This document shows, in pieces, positions 29,205-37,879 of a stretch of DNA of 64,000 bases (its first letter is position 1; the number at the start of each line of letters is the position of its first letter). Where the stretch lies: the NCBI GenBank assembly GCA_903869675.1, contig CAIQAB010000002.1, forward strand, positions 175,542 to 239,541. The letters run 5' to 3'. The notes under the pieces were generated by a model that was not told where the DNA came from, ran no database searches, and saw only the letters and a list, made by a program, of their open reading frames with translations. The DNA comes from an uncultured Verrucomicrobiota bacterium. GTDB lineage: Bacteria; Verrucomicrobiota; Verrucomicrobiia; Opitutales; Opitutaceae. The translations under genes were made by a program, and so were the position numbers.

Positions 29205-29218
29205 TGCATGATAATGCA
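29205..29218. promoter_or_regulatory. inverted repeat TGCAT-n4-ATGCA, candidate operator
   Basis: Perfect 5-bp arms are separated by GATA, in an AT-rich patch ~135 bases upstream of the sugar-binding-protein gene and just beyond the end of the pyruvate kinase gene. Size and form fit a GntR- or LacI-type site, but no regulator gene is adjacent. Confidence 0.3.
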
Positions 29219-29303
29219 TCACGATCGCCACGTGCTAAAGTGCGGCGGCTGGGTCTGGTTCCAGCGCCGGGCACCACAGGGGCATGCTGGATGGCCGAAT
29301 CGT

Positions 29304-30752
29304 TCAACGCACGGTGCGTAGTTGGATGCTATCGACGAGACGGTCGTGGGTCAGGATGTCGGTCGCGACGATCAGCTTGTCACCCAGGCGCAACCGGCCG
29401 GACCGAACAAGGACGGTGATGGCATTTTCAATCGTGTCGTTGGGGTCGGATCCGAGCGTGAGTTCAACCGGCTCGACCGCCCGCAGCAGGCGCATCTGGC
29501 GCAAGGTCTCGACCGAGTTGGTCATGGCAAAGATCGGCGCATGCACCGGCCGCATGGCCGCCAAGCCCGCCGCCATAAAACCCCGGCGGGTGAAGGTGAG
29601 CAGGGCTGAGCCGGGAATCTGGTCGGCCAGATGCACGGCTGCGGCGAGGAGGTTAAACTTGTCTCCCTTCAGATGAGCCGGCGCCGGCATGGGCGCGGTG
29701 TCCTCCCATTCGACGCGGCGCGCGACCTTCTCGAGTATGGCGACGCAATCCAGCGGGTATTTGCCCACGGTCGTCTCACCGGAGAGCATCACGCAGTCGG
29801 CATGCTCGTGGACGGCATTGGCGACATCAGTGATCTCAGCGCGGGTCGGCATGGGCTGGGTGATCATCGACTCCAGCATGTGGGTGGCTATGATCACGGC
29901 CTTCCCGTGATCAAGGCAGCAAGTGACGGCGCGGCGCTGGATGGAGGGCAGTTCCTCGAAGGGGCACTCGATACCGAGATCGCCGCGCGCCACCATCAGG
30001 GCGTCGGTCGCGCGCACGATCTCGTCGAGGTTGGCGATGGCCGACTGGTCCTCTATCTTGGCGATAATGCGGGCGGAGGAATTCTGGGAACGCAGAAACT
30101 CGCGCAGGGTCTCGATGTCCGCCGCCTCACGCACGAAGGACAAGGCGACGAAATCGATGCCCTCGGCGATGCCGACGAGGCTGTCGGCACGGTCCTTTTC
30201 AGTGAAGGCGGGGAGATTCACCTTCACACCGGGCAGGTTGATGTGACGGCGGGATTTTAACTCGCCCGGCGTCAACACGCGGCAGCGGATGTGGGCGTCC
30301 TGCTTCTCCAGCACCTCGAGACGAATGAGACCGTTATCGACCAGCACGGTGTCGCCGATTTTGATGTCATTGACCAAATCCAGATAATTGACGTTGACCG
30401 AGCGCACCTCCTCCGCGCCGTCGCGGTCCGCTCCAGGCCGGACGGTAAAGTCGAAAATCTGGCCCGCCTCCAGCACGATAGGGTGATCGACGTCGCCAGT
30501 GCGGATCTCGGGCCCCTTGATATCCATCATGATGGCGATCTCGCGGCCCACCTTGGCCGAGACCGCGCGGATGCGGCGGATCACCGTGCGGCACCAGTCG
30601 TGGTTGGCGTGGGCCATGTTGAGACGAGCGACGTCCGCGCCGGCACGGATGAGTTTCTCCAGCATCTCCTCCGACTCCGTGGCCGGGCCGAGGGTGAAAA
30701 TGATCTTGGTGCGTCGAAATCCGGAAAACGATGAAGGCGTGCTGGTAGTCAT
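29304..30752 (-). CDS. pyk: pyruvate kinase
   Basis: A 482-residue pyruvate kinase: phosphoenolpyruvate + ADP to pyruvate + ATP, the last step of glycolysis. The ATG at 30752 is preferred to a GTG six bases upstream. It shows RRTKIIFTLGPATESEEML, the substrate motif DVARLNMAHANHDWC, MMDIKGPEIRTG, the metal-site segment IIAKIEDQSAIANLDEI, MVARGDLGIE, ATHMLESMI and the active-site LSGETTVGKYP. The nucleotide-binding lysine and catalytic Glu/Asp appear intact. A C-terminal domain of ~110 residues is present. The family motif is usually N-F-S-H-G, so NMAHANH here is a modest variation. Confidence 0.92.
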   Translation of the reverse strand: MTTSTPSSFSGFRRTKIIFTLGPATESEEMLEKLIRAGADVARLNMAHANHDWCRTVIRRIRAVSAKVGREIAIMMDIKGPEIRTGDVDHPIVLEAGQIFDFTVRPGADRDGAEEVRSVNVNYLDLVNDIKIGDTVLVDNGLIRLEVLEKQDAHIRCRVLTPGELKSRRHINLPGVKVNLPAFTEKDRADSLVGIAEGIDFVALSFVREAADIETLREFLRSQNSSARIIAKIEDQSAIANLDEIVRATDALMVARGDLGIECPFEELPSIQRRAVTCCLDHGKAVIIATHMLESMITQPMPTRAEITDVANAVHEHADCVMLSGETTVGKYPLDCVAILEKVARRVEWEDTAPMPAPAHLKGDKFNLLAAAVHLADQIPGSALLTFTRRGFMAAGLAAMRPVHAPIFAMTNSVETLRQMRLLRAVEPVELTLGSDPNDTIENAITVLVRSGRLRLGDKLIVATDILTHDRLVDSIQLRTVR

Positions 30753-30877
30753 GGTCACCAGCCAGCAAAGCCCGCGCCATGGCGAGTGCCAGCCCGGACT
30801 GGCCCCGGCCGGTGTTTATCTAGTTAGGCCCTTGGATTTTACCTTACGGACACCTTTCAAAAATTTGGCCCAGCGCG

Positions 30878-31681
30878 TCACCATTCCCAGGCAGCCGTGC
30901 CCCCGCCCGGCGCGACGATTTCAAACCCGCACGTCTCCCCCAGCCGGGCACGCAGCCCCGCCAACTCGCGTTCCACCGCCTCAAAACTGTTACAGTCCCG
31001 ACTGAGGTGGGTAAGAAAAACCCGACGCCAGCCGGGGTGGGCCGTCGCCTCCAACAGCTCGCGGGTGGCGGCATTGGAGAGGTGGCCGTGCCGGCCGGCG
31101 ATGCGCTGCTTGGTGCTCCACGGGCGGCGATGGTCGGCCTCGAGGAGCTTGGGGCAGTGGTTACTCTCGACCACCACCACATCGCAGGCCCGCAGGTGAG
31201 CGTAGACCGCCGCCGGCACATGCCCGAGATCGGTCAACCAAGCGAGCGATCGGCGCGGGGAAAACAAATCCTGCGCGTCACCGTGCGCGAAGCAAAAGCC
31301 CACCGGTTCCTGCGCGTCGTGCGGCACCGCAAAACTCGTCACCTCGAGGTCGCGCACGCGGAAAGTCGTGCCGGTCTCGAAAAGCCGCCAGGTGGCCTCG
31401 CGCCCCGCCTTCTGCCAAACCGCGCGGGCGGTGGGTGCGTTGGAGTAGATCTCGGTGCGCGGGTGCTTTTTGAAGCCCTCAATCCCGGCGGCATGGTCGC
31501 CATGCTCATGGGTCAGGAAAACCGCGTCGATCTCCTCCATCCGTGTGCCCGCATGATGCAATAACTCGCGCAACCGCCGGCAGGAAAAACCAGCGTCGAT
31601 CAGCACCCGCGCCCCCTCCGTCCGGAGCAAGGCGCAGTTGCCCGCGCTGCCGCTGCCAAGGATTTGAAGACGCATCGCCAT
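30878..31681 (-). CDS. MBL-fold metallohydrolase (YycJ/WalJ-like)
   Basis: A 267-residue metallo-beta-lactamase-fold protein. The ATG at 31681 (or 31675) places the fold start MRLQILGSGSAGNCALL at the N-terminus; the upstream extension looks unconserved. The zinc motif HEHGDH is at 58-63, with VVESNHCPKLL and FLTHLSRDCNS further on, as in the YycJ/WalJ nuclease-like subgroup. Members are proposed DNA or RNA 5'-nucleases. It lies upstream of pyk on the same strand and is divergent from the PTPS-like gene. Confidence 0.8.
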   Translation of the reverse strand: MAMRLQILGSGSAGNCALLRTEGARVLIDAGFSCRRLRELLHHAGTRMEEIDAVFLTHEHGDHAAGIEGFKKHPRTEIYSNAPTARAVWQKAGREATWRLFETGTTFRVRDLEVTSFAVPHDAQEPVGFCFAHGDAQDLFSPRRSLAWLTDLGHVPAAVYAHLRACDVVVVESNHCPKLLEADHRRPWSTKQRIAGRHGHLSNAATRELLEATAHPGWRRVFLTHLSRDCNSFEAVERELAGLRARLGETCGFEIVAPGGGTAAWEW

Positions 31682-31756
31682 GGAGGCGCGCAGGCCTAGC
31701 CCCCGCCGCCCAGGTCGCCAGCTCAAAAGTGGACCACACATTGACCGCGTCGCAAT

Positions 31757-32260
31757 TTGATGATCATTTCAGCTCTTTTCATGGCCAAGACCGCTCCCAA
31801 ATCCCGTCGAGTCCGCCCCGTGGTCCGCGCTATGCGCGGCACGGTTTTCATCACCCGTCAGGTGCATTTCAACTCCGCCCATCGCCTCTACAACCCCACC
31901 AAGAGCCAGAAGTGGAACGAAGATAAATACGGCCTCTGCACCAACCCGCACTGGCACGGCCACAACTACGTGCTGGAAGTCACGCTCGCCGGCGAACCCG
32001 ACCCAGAAACCGGCTACATCATGGATCTCGGGGCCCTCAAGGTCATCCTCGAGGAGCAGATCCTGAAACCGTGCGACCACCGCAACCTCAACGACGAGGT
32101 GCCGTTTCTCGCCGGGGTCATCCCCTCGACGGAGAACCTCGTGATCGCCTTCTGGGAACGCCTCGAACCCCACATCTGCGCCGGCCGCCTGCATTGTGTG
32201 AAACTCTACGAAACCCCGCGTAATTTCGCCGAATACCGCGGCCCGAATCCGGCCTTCTAA
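31757..32260 (+). CDS. 6-pyruvoyltetrahydropterin synthase / QueD family protein
   Basis: A ~167-residue T-fold pterin enzyme; a start at 31781 or 31832 would also be reasonable. Zinc ligands are H42 (FNSAHRLYN), H67 and H69 (HWHGHNY). The presumed catalytic cysteine is C61, giving the spacing C-x5-H-G-H found in animal-type PTPS rather than the C-x3-H-G-H of E. coli QueD. The catalytic Asp-His pair is in CDHRNLND, and the pterin-anchoring glutamate is in KLYETPRN. The product could be 6-pyruvoyl-tetrahydropterin (biopterin-like cofactor) or 6-carboxy-tetrahydropterin (queuosine pathway). folE2, which supplies its substrate, follows after 93 bases. Confidence 0.85.
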   Translation: MMIISALFMAKTAPKSRRVRPVVRAMRGTVFITRQVHFNSAHRLYNPTKSQKWNEDKYGLCTNPHWHGHNYVLEVTLAGEPDPETGYIMDLGALKVILEEQILKPCDHRNLNDEVPFLAGVIPSTENLVIAFWERLEPHICAGRLHCVKLYETPRNFAEYRGPNPAF

Positions 32261-32353
32261 AAAATTCCCCGCTCCCGCCAGCTAACCCCGCCTGCGTCGG
32301 GGCTCCGGTTATCGTCCCAACCGCCTGGCCGACCGCCCAAACTCAAAAACGAC

Positions 32354-33391
32354 ATGCCCGCCAAACCCGTCCGCCGCGCCCGCTCCGCCACCTCAGGCCA
32401 AAACGCCGCGCCCGCCGCGCCCAAGACCATGTATCTGCACCGCGTGGCAGATGGCCCCGCCCCGCGCATCGTCCGCGCCTACGACGCCGAGTTCGCCGTC
32501 ACCCCCGCCTACCGCGAGACCCTGCCAGATATGATGGAAGCAGTGGACGCCATTCCCGGTGCCCCCGTGCCCATCCAGCAAGTCGGTGTGTCAGGCTTTA
32601 AACTGCCGCTCCGCCATCCCGCCCGGGGCCGCCGAGCCGCCCACACCCTGGAGACCACCGTCACCGGCACCGTATCACTCGCGGCCCATTTAAAGGGTAT
32701 CAACATGAGCCGCCTCGTGCGGTCCTTCTACGACTACGCCGCCGATCCCGTATCGCCCGATTTCGTCGCCAAGCTCCTCGGCGTCTACCGTCGCGAGGTC
32801 GGCGCCCTATCCGCCCGACTTCGCCTCGATTTTTCCTACCCCATCCCGCAGCGTTCCCTGCGCAGCGGCTTGGTCGGGTGGCAGTATTATCCCGCCGCCT
32901 ACCTCGGCCGCATCGATGCGGCCGGGCGCGTGCGCCGCTTCCTCGAGCTGGATTTCACCTACTCCTCCGCCTGCCCCTGCAGCGCCGAACTGGCCGAACA
33001 CGCCCGCGACGTCCGCGGCGTCTACGGCATACCCCATAACCAGCGCTCGAAGGCCCGTATACTCGTCGAGCTCGCCCCCAAGGCCCGGCTGCACATCGAG
33101 GAACTGCATGCCCTCGTGCTGCGCGCCCTGGTGACCGAGACACAGGTGATGGTGAAGCGCGAGGATGAGCAGGCCTTCGCCGAGCTCAACGGCGCCCATA
33201 TCAAGTTCGTTGAGGACGCCGCCCGCCTGGTCTACGCCGAGCTGGCCGGGGATAAACGCATCGCCGATTTCCAAGTCGCCTGCTCCCACCTTGAATCGCT
33301 CCATTCACACGACGCCGTGAGCGTGATCGTCAAAGGCGTGCCCGGGGGCCTGGCAGCCGATTTCGACGCCTATTCCAGCCTAGTGTGCTGA
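32354..33391 (+). CDS. folE2: GTP cyclohydrolase IB (FolE2)
   Basis: A 345-residue FolE2 that converts GTP to 7,8-dihydroneopterin triphosphate, the first step toward folate, queuosine and biopterins. Motifs are [15 protein letters not shown], the core [16 protein letters not shown], and the metal cysteine region [14 protein letters not shown] (C207, C209). It also has [11 protein letters not shown] with the ligand histidine and [17 protein letters not shown] near the C-terminus. The first ~28 residues are basic, alanine/proline-rich and probably disordered. Placement directly after the PTPS-like gene suggests a two-step pterin cassette. Confidence 0.92.
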   Translation: MPAKPVRRARSATSGQNAAPAAPKTMYLHRVADGPAPRIVRAYDAEFAVTPAYRETLPDMMEAVDAIPGAPVPIQQVGVSGFKLPLRHPARGRRAAHTLETTVTGTVSLAAHLKGINMSRLVRSFYDYAADPVSPDFVAKLLGVYRREVGALSARLRLDFSYPIPQRSLRSGLVGWQYYPAAYLGRIDAAGRVRRFLELDFTYSSACPCSAELAEHARDVRGVYGIPHNQRSKARILVELAPKARLHIEELHALVLRALVTETQVMVKREDEQAFAELNGAHIKFVEDAARLVYAELAGDKRIADFQVACSHLESLHSHDAVSVIVKGVPGGLAADFDAYSSLVC

Positions 33392-33598
33392 GGGATTTGG
33401 CGCGCAATCGGCCCCGCCCAAGCGGGTTAAACCCCATACTTCGCACCCGCAGGGGATGGTAGGCTAAGGGTCAATCTCCGATCATTCCGCCCGCGTCTCG
33501 GGACGTGGACGGAAAGTCCGGAGAGAAGAGCCGGGTGGGAAGGCTGCGCATATTTCCGCGTGGCGCGCCCAGCTCTGCATCCGCTGTCCATCATAACC

Positions 33599-34246
33599 AT
33601 GAAACCATCCCTACTCCTCCTCGGCTTGGCCGCTTCGACTCCTGCTGTCTTTTTCGCGGGCTGCGCCAGTTCCGGCTACAAGCAAGCGGGCGACACATCC
33701 ACATCTCTGCAGAAGGCAGCCCACGCCATCGACAAAGGCGATACGCAGATCGACACCGTGTTGCTCGCCCTTTCCGACCTCGTAAATAATCCCGGCCCCA
33801 ACCTAGAACCGCAGTTCGATAAGTATAATGCGGCGGTCGAAAAACTCGAGTCCCTCGCCAAGGAAGTGGACCACAACGCGACCAAGATGCGGAGCGAAGG
33901 CACGTTGTATTTCAGAAAATGGGACGAGGAATTAGCCAAGATCCACAATGAGGACATCCGCAGCCGGAGCGCGGAGCGCCGCGCAGCAGTAAACGAGCGC
34001 TTCGAAAAATTGCGCGCCAGCTACGTGCGCGCACAGAACAGCTTCGAACCGTTTCTCTCCGACCTAAAGGACATCCGCACCGCCCTGAAGACCGATCTCA
34101 CGACCGGTGGTGTGAATGCGGTGCGCAGCACGGCGAACAAGGCCAAGGACGAAGTGAATCCACTGCGTGACTCACTGCGTTTGCTCTCGATCGACTTCAA
34201 GGCGCTTGGCGTCTCCCTCTCAACCGAAGCCGCCCCGGCGAAATAA
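33599..34246 (+). CDS. DUF2959-like lipoprotein
   Basis: A 215-residue predicted lipoprotein. The ATG at 33599 is chosen because it puts a normal signal (MKPSLLLLGLAAST) directly before the lipobox FAGC; an upstream in-frame GTG is less likely. The mature chain is almost wholly helical with heptad-like charged stretches (~65-190), including EKLESLAKEVDHNATKM and ELAKIHNEDIRSRSAERR, consistent with the coiled-coil DUF2959 family. Function is unknown; it is probably periplasmic and membrane-anchored. A terminator follows. Confidence 0.72.
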   Translation: MKPSLLLLGLAASTPAVFFAGCASSGYKQAGDTSTSLQKAAHAIDKGDTQIDTVLLALSDLVNNPGPNLEPQFDKYNAAVEKLESLAKEVDHNATKMRSEGTLYFRKWDEELAKIHNEDIRSRSAERRAAVNERFEKLRASYVRAQNSFEPFLSDLKDIRTALKTDLTTGGVNAVRSTANKAKDEVNPLRDSLRLLSIDFKALGVSLSTEAAPAK

Positions 34247-34276
34247 ATCCTCCCGGGGCCGGTTCCTGATTCCCGT

Positions 34277-34319
34277 AAAAGCAAAGGCCCCCGGCGAGAA
34301 CCGGGTCCTTTGCTTTTTC
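34277..34319 (+). terminator. rho-independent terminator
   Basis: The stem AGCAAAGG / CCTTTGCT extends inward through CCC/GGG with one mismatch, and is followed by TTTTT at 34314-34318. It lies 31 bases past the lipoprotein stop. Confidence 0.8.
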
Positions 34320-34382
34320 ACCGAACTTTACGGAACCAAGGTCAAGCCGCGGCCAGGAAACCGGAGCGATGGCGCAGGCTAC

Positions 34383-34929
34383 TCACAACCATCGCAACAA
34401 AGGCGCAGGCCAGGAACGTGGTGGCAACGGGCTCGGAATCAGACTAAAGGATGCCGAACCGGTGGTCAGGGTGCTTTCGATCTGATACGCGCGGCGGGCG
34501 TAGCTTTGTCCCTGCCCCTCGAGGGTGTGCAACCCATGAAGCAAGGCAGAGGAATTGTAGTGATACACGCCGGCATTGAGTGTCAGGTCTCCTAGATTCT
34601 GACCGGTGCGGTTCTGTTCGGCAGATAACGCGACCAGTCCGTCATAGGCCGTGAATACCTCGGCCAAGGCGGCGATCGCAGCGACGTCTTTATATGAATG
34701 GAACCGAGAACCGCCTCCGGACCAAACCCGGTTGTGGTGGACCCGGGACTGACGTCTGGAATTCCGCTCAGAGTGGTGAAACAACTATTGCTTACCGAGA
34801 CTCCTCCGAGGACGGCAAAACAACGGTTGAGCCGGGCGAGATTTGGTTGGGCTTGGACCGGTGCCGACAGGCAGACGGCGGCGCAAACAAAACCACCCAG
34901 ACTCCGGGATCTGAAGGTGCCGAAACCAT
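34383..34929 (-). pseudogene. frameshifted, truncated DUF3494 (ice-binding-like) secreted protein
   Basis: Two overlapping reading frames together spell a DUF3494 domain. The upstream frame holds a signal-like stretch (GGFVCAAVCLSAPVQAQ), then the family pattern FAVLGGVSVSNS...LSGIPDVSPGSTTTGFGPEAVLGSIH. Near 34690-34705 homology moves to the other frame: AAIAALAEVFTAYDGLVALSA, then TGQNLGDLTLNAGVYHYNSSA and QIESTLTTGSASFSLI. Intact relatives continue for another ~80 residues, but here the frame ends soon after at 34383. No in-frame ATG precedes the signal region (an ATG at 34929 is out of frame). This family includes ice-binding proteins and many secreted adhesin-like proteins of unknown role. 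The gene looks inactivated. Confidence 0.75.
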
Positions 34930-35143
34930 GAGATGGATCGATGATGCTGATAGTATTGGAAATGTTGATTTTACGACTCGGCGCAGGGCGAACGGACGTG
35001 TGCTCGACTTTACACTTAATACCAAGATTCGAACATGGGGTTGTGCCCTCCTTCGCTAAACCCGCGACCCTGCGCCAGAGCAGGCGAACACCATCTGGGC
35101 GACCGATTCTCCACATTTTTCTGCCCTGTTTGGCGAGACCCGC
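34930..35143. other. gap beyond the pseudogene; no gene seen
   Basis: About 210 bases of mixed composition between the 5' end of the DUF3494 remnant and the end of the AraC-family gene. It may contain the dead gene's promoter. Open frames here have no recognisable content. Confidence 0.4.
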
Positions 35144-36055
35144 CTACCGCCGCGCCGCCACCAGCGCGCTGGGCGGCACGCCGTGCACCGCGCGAAAACT
35201 ACGCGAGAAGTGGAACGGGTCATCCATCCCCACGCTCGCCGCCGCATCCTGCACCCGCCCGCCCTTCTCCAAAAGATACGCCGCCGCCAGCGCCATCTTT
35301 CGCCGCCGCAGATACTGGTGCGGACTCACTCCAAGAAACCGCCGGAACAAGCGGCACACACTCGACCCCTCCAGCCCCGCCGCCGCTGCCACGTCGTCCA
35401 ACCGGCTCCAATCCGCCGCATGGGCGTCGATCAAGGCCCGGCACCGCTCAAAGTTCTCCAGCGCCGCCGCCACCGCCGTGCCCCGCCCCGCTCCAGCGGC
35501 CCGAACCGGTTCCTCGCCGATCTTAAGCAACAACACCTCCGCTAGCCGCGCACATATCGCCGGCGCAGCCGGTCCGTGCCGCCGGCCCTCGCGAGTCACA
35601 TCCTCGGCCAACTCGCGCAGCTCTCCCAGAGCCCCCGCCCGCCGCGCCCGACCCTCCAGCAAGCCCGCCTGCGCCACCGCCCGCGCCGCACCGGGACCGG
35701 CCAAGGCGAAAAAAAATTTCTCCAGCGGCGCCTCCGCATCCGTCTCGATCTGACACGCCGTGCGCGTGCCGCTGGCAAAACACACCCCCGCCTCCAAACG
35801 GTGCTCGACGCCATCGATGTGGCACCGGCCCCGCCCGCCGGTGACCAGCTCCACCACCAGGTAGGGATAACGCGTCCGCGCCACCGCATAGTCCGGCCGG
35901 CAACGCTCCCAACCCCCGAGCACCACCGAGACCCGCTCCCGCCAGGGTCCCGCTAGCTGGAGGAAAAACACCCGGCTTTCCGCCACTTGGGCGGCCAGGA
36001 GGGAAGGGTCGGAAGGCAAGCCGATATTATCCATGCCAAGGTCATAATCCTCCAT
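35144..36055 (-). CDS. AraC-family transcriptional regulator
   Basis: A 303-residue regulator. The ATG at 36055 is chosen because GGAAGCGGA precedes it; another ATG at 36034 is possible. The N-terminal half is a cupin-type sensor ([31 protein letters not shown]). The C-terminal ~100 residues carry the two helix-turn-helix units, with [36 protein letters not shown] and the closing [19 protein letters not shown]. It is divergent from the fucose-isomerase-like gene across an 88-base gap, so it probably controls that gene and the aldolase in response to a sugar. Confidence 0.88.
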   Translation of the reverse strand: MEDYDLGMDNIGLPSDPSLLAAQVAESRVFFLQLAGPWRERVSVVLGGWERCRPDYAVARTRYPYLVVELVTGGRGRCHIDGVEHRLEAGVCFASGTRTACQIETDAEAPLEKFFFALAGPGAARAVAQAGLLEGRARRAGALGELRELAEDVTREGRRHGPAAPAICARLAEVLLLKIGEEPVRAAGAGRGTAVAAALENFERCRALIDAHAADWSRLDDVAAAAGLEGSSVCRLFRRFLGVSPHQYLRRRKMALAAAYLLEKGGRVQDAAASVGMDDPFHFSRSFRAVHGVPPSALVAARR

Positions 36056-36143
36056 TCCGCTTCCTTGCAAACCTGCTAAAGTATTCGGGTCGTTTTTCGA
36101 CAAACCTCGAGCACCCCGTCTCCCCCAACACTTTACGCCCGCC

Positions 36144-37772
36144 ATGAAAAAACTCCCGAAAAAATCCGTCTACCTCGTCGCCAACGGCGATCTGCGCCAA
36201 TCCGCCAACGAGAAGTGCTGGCCCGCCCAGGCCGCCATGGAAAAACAGCTCGCCGAGGTCGTCGCCTCGTTCGGTTACAAACTCGTCCGTGCCCATCCCT
36301 ACAAAGCTGATGTGAAGCACGGTTTCATCGGCTCCCAAAAGGAAGGCATGGCGGTGTTTGCCGACCTCGACCCCACCGCTCCGCTCATCGTCGCCGAGTG
36401 CGTTTGGCAATACTCCCACCATCTTCTCCACGGCCTCATCTCCCACCGCGGCCCCATCCTGAACGTCGCCAACTGGTCCGGCACTTGGCCCGGTCTCGTC
36501 GGTATGCTCAACCTCAACGGCTCGCTCACCAAGGCCGGCGTGAAATACTCCACCCTCTGGAGCGAAAATTTTGACGACGCCCTCTTCCTCGACGGCCTGC
36601 AGAACTGGCTCACCCGCGGTGCGACCAAACACAAGACCGCCCACGTCAAACTCCTCGCCAAGGCCATCGTCCCGCCCAAAGCCAAGGCCACCGCAAAAAA
36701 AATCGCCGCCGATCTGCTCGTGAAGAAGTCCATCATGGGTGTCTTCGACGAAGGCTGCATGGGCATGTATAACGCCATCATCCCCGACGAACTGCTCTTC
36801 CAGACGGGAGTTTACAAAGAGCGCCTTTCCCAGTCCGCCCTTTACCACGCCACCACCCAGGTCTCCGACGCCGAGGCCAAAGAGGTATTCAACTGGTATA
36901 AGAAGAAGGGTCTTAAGTTCCACTTCGGCGCCGACGAGGCCACCGAGTTGACCGAGCGGCAAGTGCTGCTCCAGTGCAAAACCTACATCGCCGCCGTGCG
37001 TATCGCCGACGAGTTCGGCTGCGAGACCATCGGCATCCAGTATCAACAAGGCCTGAAAGATCTCCTGCCCGCGTCCGACCTCGTCGAGGGCACGCTGAAC
37101 TCCACCGAGCGCCCGCCGGTTAAACGCGCTGACGGCTCCATCATCCGTGACGGCGCCCCCATCCCGCACTTCAACGAGGTGGACGAATGCGCCGGCCTCG
37201 ACGGTCTGTTCACCGACCGCGTGCACGCCGCCCTCGGCCAGCCCCGCGCCAATACCCTGCACGACCTGCGTTGGGGTGATTGGGACAAATCCGGCACCAC
37301 GGACGAATATGTCTGGGTGTTCCTCATCTCCGGCAGCGCCCCCGCCGACCACCACGTCAACGGCTGGGCCGGCTCTGATTCGCACCGCCAGCCCGCGATG
37401 TATTTCAAGCTCGGCGGCGGCACCCTCCGCGGCATCGCCAAGACCGGCGAGATCGTCTGGAGCCGCGTGTTTGTGGAGGACGGAAAGCTCAAGATGGACC
37501 TCGGCCGCGCCAAGGTCATCGCCCTGCCGGCGGAGGAAACCGAGCGCCGCTGGAAAGAGACGACTTACCAGTGGCCCATCATGCACGCGGTGACCTACGG
37601 CGTGAGCCGCGACCAGATGATGGCCCGCCATAAGAGCAACCACATCCAGGTCGCCTACGCGAACAGCGCGAAGGAGGCCGACCTCGCCCTTTACACCAAG
37701 GCCGCCCTCGCCGCCGAACTCGGTCTCGAGGTCGCCCTTTGCGGCACCAAGGCCGACGGCAAGGCCTTCTGA
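36144..37772 (+). CDS. L-fucose/L-arabinose isomerase family protein
   Basis: A 542-residue ketol isomerase-like protein of the FucI/AraA superfamily. It shows an N-terminal Rossmann-like domain ([21 protein letters not shown]), the middle domain with [20 protein letters not shown], and the metal-binding glutamate region [14 protein letters not shown] with E345. The C-terminal part has [22 protein letters not shown], whose histidines are candidate metal ligands. It differs clearly from E. coli FucI (about 590 residues), so the substrate could be fucose, arabinose or another deoxy- or methyl-sugar. It is followed by a class II aldolase gene; a kinase gene is not present here. Confidence 0.78.
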   Translation: MKKLPKKSVYLVANGDLRQSANEKCWPAQAAMEKQLAEVVASFGYKLVRAHPYKADVKHGFIGSQKEGMAVFADLDPTAPLIVAECVWQYSHHLLHGLISHRGPILNVANWSGTWPGLVGMLNLNGSLTKAGVKYSTLWSENFDDALFLDGLQNWLTRGATKHKTAHVKLLAKAIVPPKAKATAKKIAADLLVKKSIMGVFDEGCMGMYNAIIPDELLFQTGVYKERLSQSALYHATTQVSDAEAKEVFNWYKKKGLKFHFGADEATELTERQVLLQCKTYIAAVRIADEFGCETIGIQYQQGLKDLLPASDLVEGTLNSTERPPVKRADGSIIRDGAPIPHFNEVDECAGLDGLFTDRVHAALGQPRANTLHDLRWGDWDKSGTTDEYVWVFLISGSAPADHHVNGWAGSDSHRQPAMYFKLGGGTLRGIAKTGEIVWSRVFVEDGKLKMDLGRAKVIALPAEETERRWKETTYQWPIMHAVTYGVSRDQMMARHKSNHIQVAYANSAKEADLALYTKAALAAELGLEVALCGTKADGKAF

Positions 37773-37796
37773 AAAAGCGCGCCAAGAGCGCCTAAA

Positions 37797-37872
37797 AGTA
37801 GCGGGTGGGTTAAACCGCCGATCTCCAGCGCCCGCTTCCTACTCGCTACCCACTACCCGCTACTCGCTACTA
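37797..37872. repeat. short imperfect inverted and direct repeats in the isomerase-aldolase gap
   Basis: AGTAGCGGGTGGG (37797-37809) faces CCCACTACCCGCTACT (37849-37864) as an imperfect inverted pair. TACTCGCTAC occurs twice (37840-37849 and 37861-37870). It fills most of the 107-base gap and could fold in mRNA. The AGTAGCGGGT-type unit looks like an interspersed repeat rather than coding sequence. Confidence 0.45.
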
Positions 37873-37879
37873 GATCCCC

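Noticed and set aside
33490..33545. GGAAAGTCCGG-containing stretch resembling the conserved 5' core of RNase P RNA
   Set aside because: Only this short string matches. The rest of the RNase P core and the 3' partner elements are absent, and a lipoprotein gene starts within 60 bases.
36042..37643. 533-codon open frame on the - strand opposite the isomerase gene
   Set aside because: It is the mirror of a well-supported coding gene in GC-rich DNA; its translation is Gly/Val/Asp-rich with no family motif.
37840..37870. Short repeats that might suggest a CRISPR array
   Set aside because: Only two ten-base units without regular spacers.
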